A DNA stretch of 64,000 bases from an uncultured Flavobacteriaceae bacterium (GTDB taxonomy: Bacteria > Bacteroidota > Bacteroidia > Flavobacteriales > Flavobacteriaceae). The stretch lies in assembly GCA_938092005.1 (NCBI GenBank), contig CALKOU010000001.1, positions 186,001 through 250,000 of the forward strand. The letters run 5' to 3'. Of the stretch, positions 8,374-17,401 are shown in pieces. Every line of letters begins with the position of its first letter. The first letter of the stretch is position 1. The position numbers and the translations under genes were made by a program. Under the pieces are notes generated by a model. That model did no database searches. It saw only the letters and a list, made by a program, of their open reading frames with translations, and was not told the DNA's origin.

Positions 8374-9632
8374 ACTCCTGCAGTAGCTAAGAAATCTTGT
8401 GATAAACGCTCGTAAACACCAGATGTAAGTTTTTCTCTTATCGAAGAAAAAGCCGCAAGGGTTTCATCAACATCGTCTAGCGTATGCGATGCAGTTGGAA
8501 TAAGGCGTAATAAAATTAATCCCTTAGGAATTACGGGATACACTACAATCGAACAGAAAATACGGTAATTTTCACGAAGATCTTTTACCAAAACCATTGC
8601 CTCAGGCACACTCCCTTTTAGATATACAGGGGTAACGCAACTTTGAGTAGTACCAATGTCAAATCCTCGTTCTTTAAGACCGGACTGTAATGCGTCTACA
8701 TTCTCCCAAAGTTTTGCTTTGAGCTGCGGCATGGTACGCAACATGTCTAGGCGTTTTAACGCACCTTTGACAAGCACCATTTGCAATGATTTCGCAAATA
8801 CTTGCGAACGCATGTTGTACTTCATGTAATCAATAATTTCTTTCTCAGCAGCAATAAAAGCCCCTGTACTTGCCATTGACTTTGCAAAAGTGGCAAAGTA
8901 CACATCAATGTCATCCATCACACCTTGCTCTTCACCAGCTCCTGCACCGGTAGCACCAAGTGTTCCAAAGCCATGGGCATCATCTACAAGAAATCGAAAT
9001 CCATATTTTTCTTTCAGAGCAGCAATTTCACGCAAGCGTCCCTGTTCACCACGCATACCAAATACGCCTTCCGAAATAACTAAAATACCTCCGCCTGTTT
9101 CATTGGCAACGCGCGTAGCACGTTCTAAGTTTTTTTCAAGACTTTCAATATCGTTATGACGAAATGTAAAGCGCTTGCCCATATGCAAACGAACACCATC
9201 TACAATACAAGCATGGGAATCAACGTCGTAAACAATCACATCGTTTTTAGAAACCAATGAATCAATCGTAGATAAAATACCCTGATATCCAAAGTTTAGA
9301 ACATAAGCGGCTTCTTTACCAACAAAGGCAGCTAACTCGTCCTGTAGTTGTTCATGAAAAGAACTATGACCCGACATAAGACGTGCGCCCATAGGGTATG
9401 CTGAACCGTGTTCTGCGGCTGCTTCAGCATCAACTTTTCTAACTTCAGGATGGTTTGCCAATCCTAGATAATCATTTACACTCCAAGTAATCACTTTTTT
9501 ACCTTGGAAATACATATGGTTTCCTATTTCACCTTCAAGTTTGGGAAATGCAAAATAGCCTTCTGCTATGGATGCCCATTTTCCTAGTGGTCCTTTATTA
9601 TTGCGAAATTTAGCAAATAAGTCGTTGGTCAA
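8370..9632 (-). CDS. PLP-dependent acyl transferase, alpha-oxoamine synthase family (candidate cysteate acyltransferase)
   Basis: Fold-type I enzyme of the serine palmitoyltransferase/KBL/BioF family, 420 residues. The PLP lysine is Lys251 in FATFAKSMAS, with the cofactor-binding DDAHGFGTLG at 217-226 and SHACIVDGVRLH near 139-150. Family members condense an acyl thioester with an amino acid and release CO2. In Flavobacterium johnsoniae a family member makes the capnine (sulfonolipid) precursor from cysteate. The neighbouring cysteine-synthase-like gene makes that role plausible here, but serine palmitoyltransferase remains possible. The start is TTG 9632, since no in-frame ATG lies nearby. 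Confidence 0.8.
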   Translation of the reverse strand: MTNDLFAKFRNNKGPLGKWASIAEGYFAFPKLEGEIGNHMYFQGKKVITWSVNDYLGLANHPEVRKVDAEAAAEHGSAYPMGARLMSGHSSFHEQLQDELAAFVGKEAAYVLNFGYQGILSTIDSLVSKNDVIVYDVDSHACIVDGVRLHMGKRFTFRHNDIESLEKNLERATRVANETGGGILVISEGVFGMRGEQGRLREIAALKEKYGFRFLVDDAHGFGTLGATGAGAGEEQGVMDDIDVYFATFAKSMASTGAFIAAEKEIIDYMKYNMRSQVFAKSLQMVLVKGALKRLDMLRTMPQLKAKLWENVDALQSGLKERGFDIGTTQSCVTPVYLKGSVPEAMVLVKDLRENYRIFCSIVVYPVIPKGLILLRLIPTASHTLDDVDETLAAFSSIREKLTSGVYERLSQDFLATAGV

Positions 9633-9654
9633 TGTGTTGGTTTTTAAGTTGTTA

Positions 9655-9662
9655 CAAATATA
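9655..9662 (-). promoter_or_regulatory. TAnnTTTG -7 box before the acyl transferase gene
   Basis: Minus-strand TATATTTG, 22 nt before the TTG start. No good -33 box is visible. It would allow transcription separate from the upstream synthase gene. Confidence 0.35.
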
Positions 9663-9689
9663 AGAATTCGTTCGTTACTAGGTAAGTAA

Positions 9690-10748
9690 TTAACGAATAT
9701 ACTCTATAGGCTTTTCCTTTTCAATGTTTTGTGCATCAAAGAATCCTTGTTCTCTCATCCACTTATCACTGTAAATTTTACTCATATATCTAGAGCCGTG
9801 ATCACAAAAAATGACAACAACGACACTGTCTTTGTCGAAAAAAGTTCCTGCTTTGTCTAGTTGACGAGCTGCCTGAATTGCCGCTCCAGATGTGTATCCT
9901 ACAAAAAGACCTTCTTGTTTGGCAATATCACGGGCTGCGTGAGCACTCTCTTCATCTGTTACTTTTTCAAAGTGATCAATTACATCAAAGTCTGTTGCGG
10001 ATGGAATTAAATTTTTGCCAAGGCCTTCAATACGATATGGGTAAATTTCATTTGGGTCAAACTCTTGTGTTTCATGAAACTTTTTCAACACAGAGCCATA
10101 AGCATCAACACCTATGATTTTAACATCTTTATTTTGTTCTTTTAAGTAACGTCCAATTCCAGAAATGGTTCCACCAGTTCCGCTACTTGCAATAAGGTGC
10201 GTGATTTTACCACCTGTTTGTTTCCATATCTCAGGACCAGTACTTAGGTAGTGTGCCTCGGTGTTTAGTTCGTTAAAGTATTGGTTGATGTAAATTGAAC
10301 CTTCTATTTCGTTATTTAAACGCTTGGCAACTTGATAATAAGAACGTGGATCGTCTGCGCTAACATGTCCAGGACACACATAAACCTTTGCCCCCATGGA
10401 ACGAAGCATGTCGATTTTATCAGGGGATGATTTTGATGTTACAGCCAAAATACAATCATATCCTTTAATAATACTTACCATAGCCAAGCTATAGCCCGTA
10501 TTACCCGAAGTTGTTTCAATGATCGTGTTTCCAGGTTTTAAGATACCTTTTTCCTCTGCTTTTTCAATAATATGCAGGGCAATCCTATCTTTATTAGAAT
10601 GTCCAGGGTTGAGGGCTTCAACTTTAGCAAAAAAGCTACCCTTAAAACCTTCTGTTATTCGGTTAAGCTTGACAAGCGGAGTGTTTCCAATCAGCTCTAA
10701 AGCGTTATTATGTGCCGTTATCTTATTGGTTGTCATATCATAACACAC
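9690..10748 (-). CDS. PLP-dependent cysteine synthase/cystathionine beta-synthase family enzyme (candidate cysteate synthase)
   Basis: Fold-type II beta-replacing enzyme of 352 residues. It shows [15 protein letters not shown], the PLP lysine Lys53 in [11 protein letters not shown], the phosphate/substrate loop [11 protein letters not shown] and the glycine loop [16 protein letters not shown]. The C-terminal [16 protein letters not shown] is typical of cystathionine beta-synthase cores, but there are no CBS-pair or heme domains. It lies 57 bp upstream of the acyl transferase gene on the same strand. Candidate roles are cysteate synthase for sulfonolipid, cystathionine beta-synthase or cysteine synthase. 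An internal ATG at 10736 is an alternative start. Confidence 0.8.
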   Translation of the reverse strand: MCYDMTTNKITAHNNALELIGNTPLVKLNRITEGFKGSFFAKVEALNPGHSNKDRIALHIIEKAEEKGILKPGNTIIETTSGNTGYSLAMVSIIKGYDCILAVTSKSSPDKIDMLRSMGAKVYVCPGHVSADDPRSYYQVAKRLNNEIEGSIYINQYFNELNTEAHYLSTGPEIWKQTGGKITHLIASSGTGGTISGIGRYLKEQNKDVKIIGVDAYGSVLKKFHETQEFDPNEIYPYRIEGLGKNLIPSATDFDVIDHFEKVTDEESAHAARDIAKQEGLFVGYTSGAAIQAARQLDKAGTFFDKDSVVVVIFCDHGSRYMSKIYSDKWMREQGFFDAQNIEKEKPIEYIR

Positions 10749-10770
10749 ATGGTGCGGTAATATTGGACAA

Positions 10771-10778
10771 CAAATTTA
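10771..10778 (-). promoter_or_regulatory. TAnnTTTG -7 box before the cysteine-synthase-like gene
   Basis: Minus-strand TAAATTTG, 22 nt before the ATG at 10748, in the 54-bp gap behind the S9 peptidase gene. No clear -33 box. Confidence 0.4.
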
Positions 10779-10802
10779 CTAAAAATGAATAAAACATGTT
10801 GT

Positions 10803-12914
10803 CTATAAGTCATTGTTTTCCAATTGTAATAAAAATGCATACTCCATTGCAATCTCTTTTAAGGCCTCAAAACGTCCCGAAGCACCACCATGTCCAGCAT
10901 CCATATTGGTGTGTAATAATATAACATTATCTCCTTGGTGAACATCTCTCAATTTTGCTACCCATTTGGCAGGTTCCCAATATTGCACTTGTGAATCATG
11001 AAGTCCCGTAGTAACCAAAGTGTTTGGATAGGAAACTTCCTTTACGTTGTCGTAAGGAGAATATGATTTTATGTAATGATAATAGGTTTCATCATTTGGA
11101 TTACCCCACTCATCATACTCACCAGTGGTCAAAGGAATTGAATCATCAAGCATGGTGGTGACAACATCTACAAAGGGGACGGCAGCCACAATTCCATTAT
11201 AAAGATCAGGTGCCATGTTCATAATTGCACCCATAAGCAAACCTCCAGCAGAACCGCCCATAGCATATAGGTGTGGTGATGAGGTGTATTCGTGCTCAAT
11301 TAAAAATTTTGAACACGCAATAAAATCAGTAAATGTGTTTTTCTTGGAAAGTTGTCTCCCCTTTTCATACCATGCCCTCCCCAAATATTCTCCACCGCGA
11401 ACGTGAGCAATAGCAAAAACAAATCCCCTGTCTAACAGACTTAATCTAACAGAAGAAAAATAAGGATCAATGGTGTTTCCATAGGAACCATAACCATACT
11501 GAAGAAGTGGTGTTTTTGAATTTAACGCGGTGTCTTTATGACGCACCAATGAAATTGGGATTTTGACACCATCATCGGCCGTAGCCCACAAGCGTTCAGA
11601 AACATAGTTTGCCTTATCAAAAACACCGCCAAGAACTTCCTGCTCCTTTTTGATTTCATGCGTTTTGGCATTGATATCATAATCAATAACACTTGAAGGG
11701 GTTGTCAAAGAGGTAAAATTGTATCGAAATGTGTTCGCATCAAAATCGGGATTAGTACCAAGCGATGCGGTGTATGTTTCGCTGTCAAAGTCAATGTAGT
11801 AATCTTCACTAGCATCCCACTTCACAACACGAAGTTGAAGTAATCCATTGGTGCGTTCGGAAACGACCATAAAATCGCGAAAAAGCTCAACCCCCTCAAG
11901 AAGCACATCGTCTCGATGCGGCAACACTTCCTTCCAATTACTTTTACCGGGATTAGCAACTGGTGCCTTAACCAACTTAAAATTGGTGCTATTATCTGCA
12001 TTTGTAGAAATGTAAAACATATCTTCAAAGTGGGACACGTCATACTCCAACCCTCGTTCTCGTTTCTGAACCAATTTAAAACTACCATTTGGTGTATTGC
12101 TGGGTAAATACTGATATTCTGATGTCAAGGTACTTGTTGAACCAATCATGATGTATTCACGAGACTTAGAAGGATAAACAAAAGTGTAAAATGTTTCGTC
12201 TTTCTCCTCAAAAACCAATACATCATCCGTTTGACTTTGACCTACTTTATGACGATAAATTTGATCTGTTCGAAGGGTCTCCTCATCTTTTGAAGTGTAA
12301 AAAAAAGTTTTGCTATCAGCTGCCCACGCAGCATATGAACTAACACCCGTAATTTCATCTTCTAATATTTGACCTGTCAGTAAATCTTTAACCTTAATGG
12401 TATAAATTCTTCTAGAAAGCGTATCAATACCATACGCCAATTTGGTGTTGTCTGGACTAATGCTCAACCCAGAGACTTGGCAATACGACAATTCTTTAGC
12501 CAATTCATTTACATCAAGTAGAATTTCTTCTTTAGCATCCAGCGTTTTGTGCTTTCGGGTGTAGATTGGATAATCCTTTCCTTTTTCATATCTACTGATA
12601 TACCAATACTCGTTTAAAAAATATGGGACAGAGCTATCATCTTCTTTAATGCGTCCTTTCATTTCTTCAAAAAGATTCTTTTGCAACTTTTCTGACGGCT
12701 CAAGCACCGATTTTGTAAAGCTATTTTCGTCATTTAAGTACTGAATAACTTCTGGATCTTCTCTGTTATTTAACCAAAAATAAGGATCAATACGGGTGTC
12801 TCCGTGCATGGACAATGTTTTATCCTTTGCAATTGCATCAGGTGGAGTTTGTGTCATGTGTGTACAACTAATTAAGAGGCAAAAATAAGCCGCTAATGTG
12901 AGTTTTGAGGACAT
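10803..12914 (-). CDS. ptrB: S9 family peptidase, oligopeptidase B type, lipoprotein
   Basis: Serine peptidase of the prolyl oligopeptidase family, 703 residues, with an N-terminal beta-propeller gate and a C-terminal alpha/beta hydrolase. The nucleophile lies in MGGSAGGLLMGA, the catalytic Asp in GLHDSQVQYWEPAKW and the His in DAGHGGASGRFEAL. The acidic residues of EYDEWGNPND match oligopeptidase B rather than prolyl oligopeptidase. The first 17 residues form a lipoprotein signal with lipobox LISC, so it should be anchored in the envelope and cut short peptides after basic residues. Confidence 0.88.
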   Translation of the reverse strand: MSSKLTLAAYFCLLISCTHMTQTPPDAIAKDKTLSMHGDTRIDPYFWLNNREDPEVIQYLNDENSFTKSVLEPSEKLQKNLFEEMKGRIKEDDSSVPYFLNEYWYISRYEKGKDYPIYTRKHKTLDAKEEILLDVNELAKELSYCQVSGLSISPDNTKLAYGIDTLSRRIYTIKVKDLLTGQILEDEITGVSSYAAWAADSKTFFYTSKDEETLRTDQIYRHKVGQSQTDDVLVFEEKDETFYTFVYPSKSREYIMIGSTSTLTSEYQYLPSNTPNGSFKLVQKRERGLEYDVSHFEDMFYISTNADNSTNFKLVKAPVANPGKSNWKEVLPHRDDVLLEGVELFRDFMVVSERTNGLLQLRVVKWDASEDYYIDFDSETYTASLGTNPDFDANTFRYNFTSLTTPSSVIDYDINAKTHEIKKEQEVLGGVFDKANYVSERLWATADDGVKIPISLVRHKDTALNSKTPLLQYGYGSYGNTIDPYFSSVRLSLLDRGFVFAIAHVRGGEYLGRAWYEKGRQLSKKNTFTDFIACSKFLIEHEYTSSPHLYAMGGSAGGLLMGAIMNMAPDLYNGIVAAVPFVDVVTTMLDDSIPLTTGEYDEWGNPNDETYYHYIKSYSPYDNVKEVSYPNTLVTTGLHDSQVQYWEPAKWVAKLRDVHQGDNVILLHTNMDAGHGGASGRFEALKEIAMEYAFLLQLENNDL

Positions 12915-12929
12915 AATAATGTATTTTTA

Positions 12930-12937
12930 CAAACCTA
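12930..12937 (-). promoter_or_regulatory. TAnnTTTG -7 box before the S9 peptidase gene
   Basis: Minus-strand TAGGTTTG, 15 nt before the ATG at 12914, within the 35-bp divergent gap shared with prfB. No -33 box is clear. Confidence 0.4.
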
Positions 12938-12949
12938 AAGTACAAAAAA

Positions 12950-14051
12950 TTGAATCAAGACCAACTTAAAAGTCTTTTAGAGCGCCTAGGTGCGCTAAGG
13001 AGGTATCTTTGACATTGATGCCCGAACAATTGAGATTGCCAACAAGGAAGAAAAAACATTAGACCCAGCATTTTGGAACGATTCCAAAAAGGCAGAGCTA
13101 TTTATGCGCGAGCTACGCAGTGTAAAGCAATGGGTTATGGATTATGAAAAAGCTGCGCAACTGGTTGAAGAGCTAGAAGTGTTGCTTGAATTCTTTAAGT
13201 CGGGTGACGTTGAAGAGACAGCACTCAAAGATCATTTCGAAGTCACCATCAATCATTTTGAGGAACTAGAATTCAAAAACATGTTGTCTGATGAAGGTGA
13301 CAACCTTAGTGCCGTAATACAGGTTACAGCAGGTGCCGGCGGTACCGAAAGCTGTGACTGGGCTGCCATGCTCATGCGCATGTATCAAATGTGGGCAGAA
13401 AAAAAAGGGTTTAAGATTCGTGAACTTAACCTACAAGAAGGAGATGTTGCGGGAATTAAAACCGTAACCTTAGAAATTGATGGTGCATATGCCTTTGGAT
13501 GGCTCAAAGGGGAAAACGGAGTACACAGATTGGTTCGGATTTCTCCATTTGATAGCAACGCCAAACGCCATACAAGCTTCGCCTCAGTTTATGTATATCC
13601 ATTAGTTGATGACTCCATTGAAATAGAAATTAATCCTGCTGATATTGAAATTACCACAGCGCGATCAAGTGGTGCAGGTGGACAAAATGTAAATAAGGTA
13701 GAAACCAAAGTACAACTGGTACACAAACCTTCTGGCATTCAAATTTCCTGCTCCGAAACCAGATCTCAACACGACAACAGAGATCGTGCCATGCAAATGC
13801 TTCGTTCACAATTGTATGAAATAGAGTTGCAAAAACGCATGGAAGCGCGTGAAGATATTGAAGCGGGTAAAATGAAAATTGAATGGGGTTCGCAAATAAG
13901 AAATTATGTGTTACACCCTTACAAGCTTATAAAAGATGTTCGAACGCAAGAAGAAACAGCAGCAGTTGAAGATGTCCTCAACGGCAATATAGATAGCTTT
14001 TTAAAGGCCTTTTTAATGACTCAAAATCAACCCAAAAACGAAGACTTATGA
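12950..14051 (+). CDS. prfB: Peptide chain release factor 2, with programmed +1 frameshift
   Basis: Releases nascent chains at UGA and UAA. Translation starts at TTG 12950 ([19 protein letters not shown]), meets an in-frame TGA at 13010-13012, and continues in the +1 frame from GAC 13011 ([15 protein letters not shown]). The joined product is 366 residues, matching the 365 of E. coli RF2. The SPF stop-recognition tripeptide lies in [15 protein letters not shown] and the catalytic GGQ in [14 protein letters not shown] plain ORF search sees only the portion from 13104. The stop overlaps the ATG of the HAD gene. Confidence 0.95.
12996..13013 (+). promoter_or_regulatory. prfB programmed frameshift site
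   Basis: AAGGAGG followed by TATCTTTGAC reproduces the known RF2 autoregulatory site: a Shine-Dalgarno-like element just upstream of CTT-TGA-C. Low RF2 stalls the ribosome at TGA and promotes the slip. It is the clearest Shine-Dalgarno sequence I noticed in the window. Confidence 0.95.
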
Positions 14052-14662
14052 AAAATATAGACACCCTTATTTTTGATTTTGGCGGTGTTCTCATTGACTG
14101 GAACCCTGCCTATGTTTACCTTAAAGAATTCAGAGGAGACCAAGAAGCAATGAGTAATTTTTTAAACACCATTTGTTCTTGGGAATGGAACGACAATCAA
14201 GATGCTGGCTATTTGATTCAAAAAGCTACGGAAGAACGTGTGGCTATGTTTCCAGAACACGAGCGACTTATTCGTATGTATTATGACCGTTGGGAGGACA
14301 TGCTTGGATATGAACACACCGAAACTGTTGCACTCCTAAAACATTTTAAAGAACAGAAAAAATACAAACTAATTGGACTCACCAATTGGAGTCATGAAAC
14401 CTTTCCAGTGGCAGTAGAACGATTTGACTTTTTGTCTTGGTTTGACGGAATTGTAGTTTCGGGAACAGAAAAAATGAAAAAACCCGATGAGCGCATTTAC
14501 AGCCTAACCCTTAATCGTTACAATATCAAAGCCGAAAAAGCCGTTTTTATAGACGATAAACTTGAAAATATTGAAGCAGCCAAAAAACTAGGAATTCACG
14601 GCATTCACTTTACCGAAGCTGCTAAACTCAAAAGAGATTTAAACATGCTCGGAATTGACTAA
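14048..14662 (+). CDS. HAD superfamily hydrolase (phosphatase), subfamily IA
   Basis: A 204-residue haloacid dehalogenase-type phosphatase. Motif I is [11 protein letters not shown] (nucleophile Asp near residue 10), motif II is the Thr in [10 protein letters not shown], motif III the Lys in MKKPDERIY and motif [14 protein letters not shown]. An alpha-helical cap lies between motifs I and II. It resembles YihX/epoxide-hydrolase-type HADs acting on small phosphorylated metabolites; the substrate is unknown. Its ATG overlaps the prfB stop (ATGA), so it is translationally coupled. Confidence 0.85.
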   Translation: MKNIDTLIFDFGGVLIDWNPAYVYLKEFRGDQEAMSNFLNTICSWEWNDNQDAGYLIQKATEERVAMFPEHERLIRMYYDRWEDMLGYEHTETVALLKHFKEQKKYKLIGLTNWSHETFPVAVERFDFLSWFDGIVVSGTEKMKKPDERIYSLTLNRYNIKAEKAVFIDDKLENIEAAKKLGIHGIHFTEAAKLKRDLNMLGID

Positions 14663-14722
14663 GCACGCTTCGCGTTGGATTTTATTTCGCCATTTAAAAG
14701 ATTACTTTTACAAAAAAAATGA

Positions 14723-17149
14723 ATGAATAAGTTAGCAATAATTGCCTCAGTATTGTTGGGATTAAATGCAGGGTTTTGTCAACAACGATACACCATTACT
14801 GCAACAATTGAAGATAAAATTACCAGTGATTTTCTACCATTTGCTACGATTACCTTACGTAACGCAGCCAACAAAAAACTTATTGGAGGAGCCGTTTCGG
14901 ATGAAAATGGAAAAGCATCTATTGTAAGTAGTGTTTCAAACGTTGAAATTCAAGTAGATTATATTGGTTATGAAACGCTTATTTTCAAAAAGGAGTTAAC
15001 AAAAAGAACAAACTTAGGGGCACTTCAACTGGAACCAAAAGAAAATCAATTGGCAGGTATTGACCTTGTCGGACGGAGATCTGATGTGGAAATTAGATTG
15101 GACAAACGGGTTTATAATGTTGGACAAAACCTGAATGCTAAAGGCACGAATGTCTCCGATGTTTTAGAAAACATACCGTCCTTGTCCTTAGATTTAGATG
15201 GGAATCTAGAATTAAGAGGAAGTACCAACGTTCGAATCTTAATAGACGGAAAACCTTCAGGATTGGTAGGCTTAAATGGTATTGATGCGCTTGCAGACTT
15301 ACCCGCCGAATCAATAGAGCGGGTGGAAGTTATTACAGCTCCTTCTGCACGTTATCAGGCCGAAGGGTCGTCAGGGATTGTGAATATCATTCTCGCTAAA
15401 AATTCCTTAAAAGGGCTTAACGGTGTATTTAATGCATCAGTTGGAAAATTCGAAAGCTATGGTGCCAATGCCAGTCTTAATTATAAGATTGGAAAGTTTA
15501 ATTTTTTCACCAACTCCGGGTATCGAGACAATACCGATATGGGAGGTGCATTTCAGAGAAACACATACACTTCTGTTTCAACTTTCGACCAATTTGAGGA
15601 AAGACGCACATTTGATCGAAGAAGAGTTGGAACAAACGTGAATTTAGGTATGGATGCCGACATTACCAGCAAAACAAAATTCACGTTTTCGTATGTGAAT
15701 AATTACAGAGATGGCGACGACATAACCCAAAACGATCAAAACCATTCCTTATTGGGAGCAGCTGTAACCCAATCGCTTCGTTCTGAAATTGAGGAAGACA
15801 AAGACATTAACAAACAATTGAGTTTTTCAGTTACCCACAAGTTTGATGACGTGGGGCATAAACTTGATGTTACCGTCCAAACAGAAGAAACTATTGAGGA
15901 TGAGTTTTCAGACCTGATAACACAGCAATTATTTCCTCAAAGTAACCGTAGTCCATTAGAAGAAAACAATACGGAGGAAGCTCAAAAACAGCTTCTAGCG
16001 CAAGTGGATTATGTTTGGCCTATTGACAAAAACACGCAATTTGAAGCTGGGTATCGAACAACAAAGGAAAATCAAGATACAGGGTTTACCGTTCAAACAA
16101 AAGACGAAAACGGCACTTTTATTATTAATGAAAACCTTACAAATTTTTTAGACTATGAACAATCCATTCATGCCTTCTACAGCCAATATGGTAAAAAATG
16201 GAATGGTTTCTCAGTGCTTGCAGGCTTACGGTACGAGCATACAGATTGGTCCGTTGTACAAAAAACAACATTAGAAGAAGACACTAAAACATTTAATGGC
16301 TTTTTCCCAACGCTAAACATTGGTCTTGAATTATCCGAAACGGACAACATTACATTTGGGTATAACCGACGTATTTCTAGACCTCGATCAAGAAGTTTAA
16401 ATCCGTTTAGATCAAGAGCGAGTGAAACAAGTTTTTTTCAAGGAAACCCAAACTTAGTTCCTAGTTATTCCGATGGTTTTGATTTAGGTTATTTAAAACA
16501 ATTCAAGAAATTCACGCTCAGCAGTTCCGTTTATTTTACACGCACCTATAAACCAAGACAACGCATTACGGTAGCGTCAGGAGAATTTGTTGAAGTCAAT
16601 GGGGAAAACACAGCCGTAATCAAGCGTTTCCCAATCAACTTGGGACGACAAGACCGGTTAGGTATCGAAGCAAACAGCTCAATGCGCTGGTCGCCTAAGT
16701 GGCGTACAAACATCAGTTTTAACATCTTTCGCAGTGTTGATAAAGGAACATATGAAAATCTAGTTCTTGACAATACCAATGAAAGCTGGTCTGGGAATTT
16801 TCGCAACAATCTAAACCTTCCCAGGGACATCAATATGCAAATAAACGTATGGTATGTAGGTGGGCAACAATCAGCCTTTGGTAATCGCAAAGCATTTGGC
16901 GGTACTAGTGTTGGTATCAGCAAAGACATTTTGAAGAATAATGCCACAATAAATTTAAATTTCACTGACGTGTTTAATACGAGTATTTACAGATGGAATA
17001 CGTTAACGGATAATATAGCTACAACAGCAGAGTATCAACGAAGAAGACCTGTTTACAAACTCACCTTTACCTACAGATTTAAGCAAGATAAAGAAAGCTC
17101 AAGAAGAGGTGTTGAAAACTACGGAGATGGAGGCGGTTTTGACTTGTAG
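14723..17149 (+). CDS. Outer membrane beta-barrel receptor, TonB-dependent family
   Basis: An 808-residue outer membrane protein. A signal peptide (about 1-19, ending GFCQ) is followed by a carboxypeptidase-D-like regulatory domain (about 21-105). A plug-like domain (about 120-225) contains NVSDVLENIPSLSLDLDG and SIERVEVITAPSARYQAEGSSGIVNII. The long barrel (OMP_b-brl_3 type) has repeated aromatic strands and ends in YRFKQ plus an acidic/glycine tail. No SusD partner is adjacent, so this is probably not a polysaccharide locus. The ligand is unknown. Confidence 0.87.
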   Translation: MNKLAIIASVLLGLNAGFCQQRYTITATIEDKITSDFLPFATITLRNAANKKLIGGAVSDENGKASIVSSVSNVEIQVDYIGYETLIFKKELTKRTNLGALQLEPKENQLAGIDLVGRRSDVEIRLDKRVYNVGQNLNAKGTNVSDVLENIPSLSLDLDGNLELRGSTNVRILIDGKPSGLVGLNGIDALADLPAESIERVEVITAPSARYQAEGSSGIVNIILAKNSLKGLNGVFNASVGKFESYGANASLNYKIGKFNFFTNSGYRDNTDMGGAFQRNTYTSVSTFDQFEERRTFDRRRVGTNVNLGMDADITSKTKFTFSYVNNYRDGDDITQNDQNHSLLGAAVTQSLRSEIEEDKDINKQLSFSVTHKFDDVGHKLDVTVQTEETIEDEFSDLITQQLFPQSNRSPLEENNTEEAQKQLLAQVDYVWPIDKNTQFEAGYRTTKENQDTGFTVQTKDENGTFIINENLTNFLDYEQSIHAFYSQYGKKWNGFSVLAGLRYEHTDWSVVQKTTLEEDTKTFNGFFPTLNIGLELSETDNITFGYNRRISRPRSRSLNPFRSRASETSFFQGNPNLVPSYSDGFDLGYLKQFKKFTLSSSVYFTRTYKPRQRITVASGEFVEVNGENTAVIKRFPINLGRQDRLGIEANSSMRWSPKWRTNISFNIFRSVDKGTYENLVLDNTNESWSGNFRNNLNLPRDINMQINVWYVGGQQSAFGNRKAFGGTSVGISKDILKNNATINLNFTDVFNTSIYRWNTLTDNIATTAEYQRRRPVYKLTFTYRFKQDKESSRRGVENYGDGGGFDL

Positions 17150-17311
17150 TTACGATTTAGCTTTTTGACGCTTTTCTTTGAGCCATTGCATCAAGTTACC
17201 TGTTAACCAAAAGGGAATAACAAACGTAATTAGGAAAATCATCAACCAAAATCCTATGGTTAGGATGGTCAAGAAAGCTAAGAAACCTAAATATTGATCA
17301 AATTCAATCAT
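17150..17311 (-). CDS. Small single-pass membrane protein
   Basis: From ATG 17311 the product is 53 residues (MIEFDQYLGFLAF...): a long hydrophobic segment at about 8-37, possibly two short helices broken near residue 25, then a basic tail (WLKEKRQKAKS). The frame is open to 17356 but the ATG at 17311 is more natural. Its stop abuts the stop of the convergent receptor gene, and the fumC promoter lies behind it. Function unknown; it could be spurious, though the hydrophobic-plus-basic pattern looks genuine. Confidence 0.5.
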   Translation of the reverse strand: MIEFDQYLGFLAFLTILTIGFWLMIFLITFVIPFWLTGNLMQWLKEKRQKAKS

Positions 17312-17379
17312 GGATGAAGTTTTGACAAAGGTACATATTGGAAACATAATGAACAACTAAGAATGTGCTAATGCTTTTG

Positions 17380-17387
17380 TATTTTTG
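17380..17387 (+). promoter_or_regulatory. TAnnTTTG -7 box of fumC
   Basis: TATTTTTG lies 14 nt before the fumC ATG. No -33 TTTG is evident at the expected distance. Confidence 0.4.
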
Positions 17388-17401
17388 CACAAAACAACCG
17401 C

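Noticed and set aside
16546-16965. 139-codon minus-strand frame inside the TonB-type receptor gene
   Set aside because: It is a shadow of the barrel-coding frame, with no recognisable domain or start context.
14723-17149. SusC/SusD polysaccharide utilisation locus
   Set aside because: No SusD-like lipoprotein or glycoside hydrolase is adjacent, and the receptor is of the OMP_b-brl_3 type.
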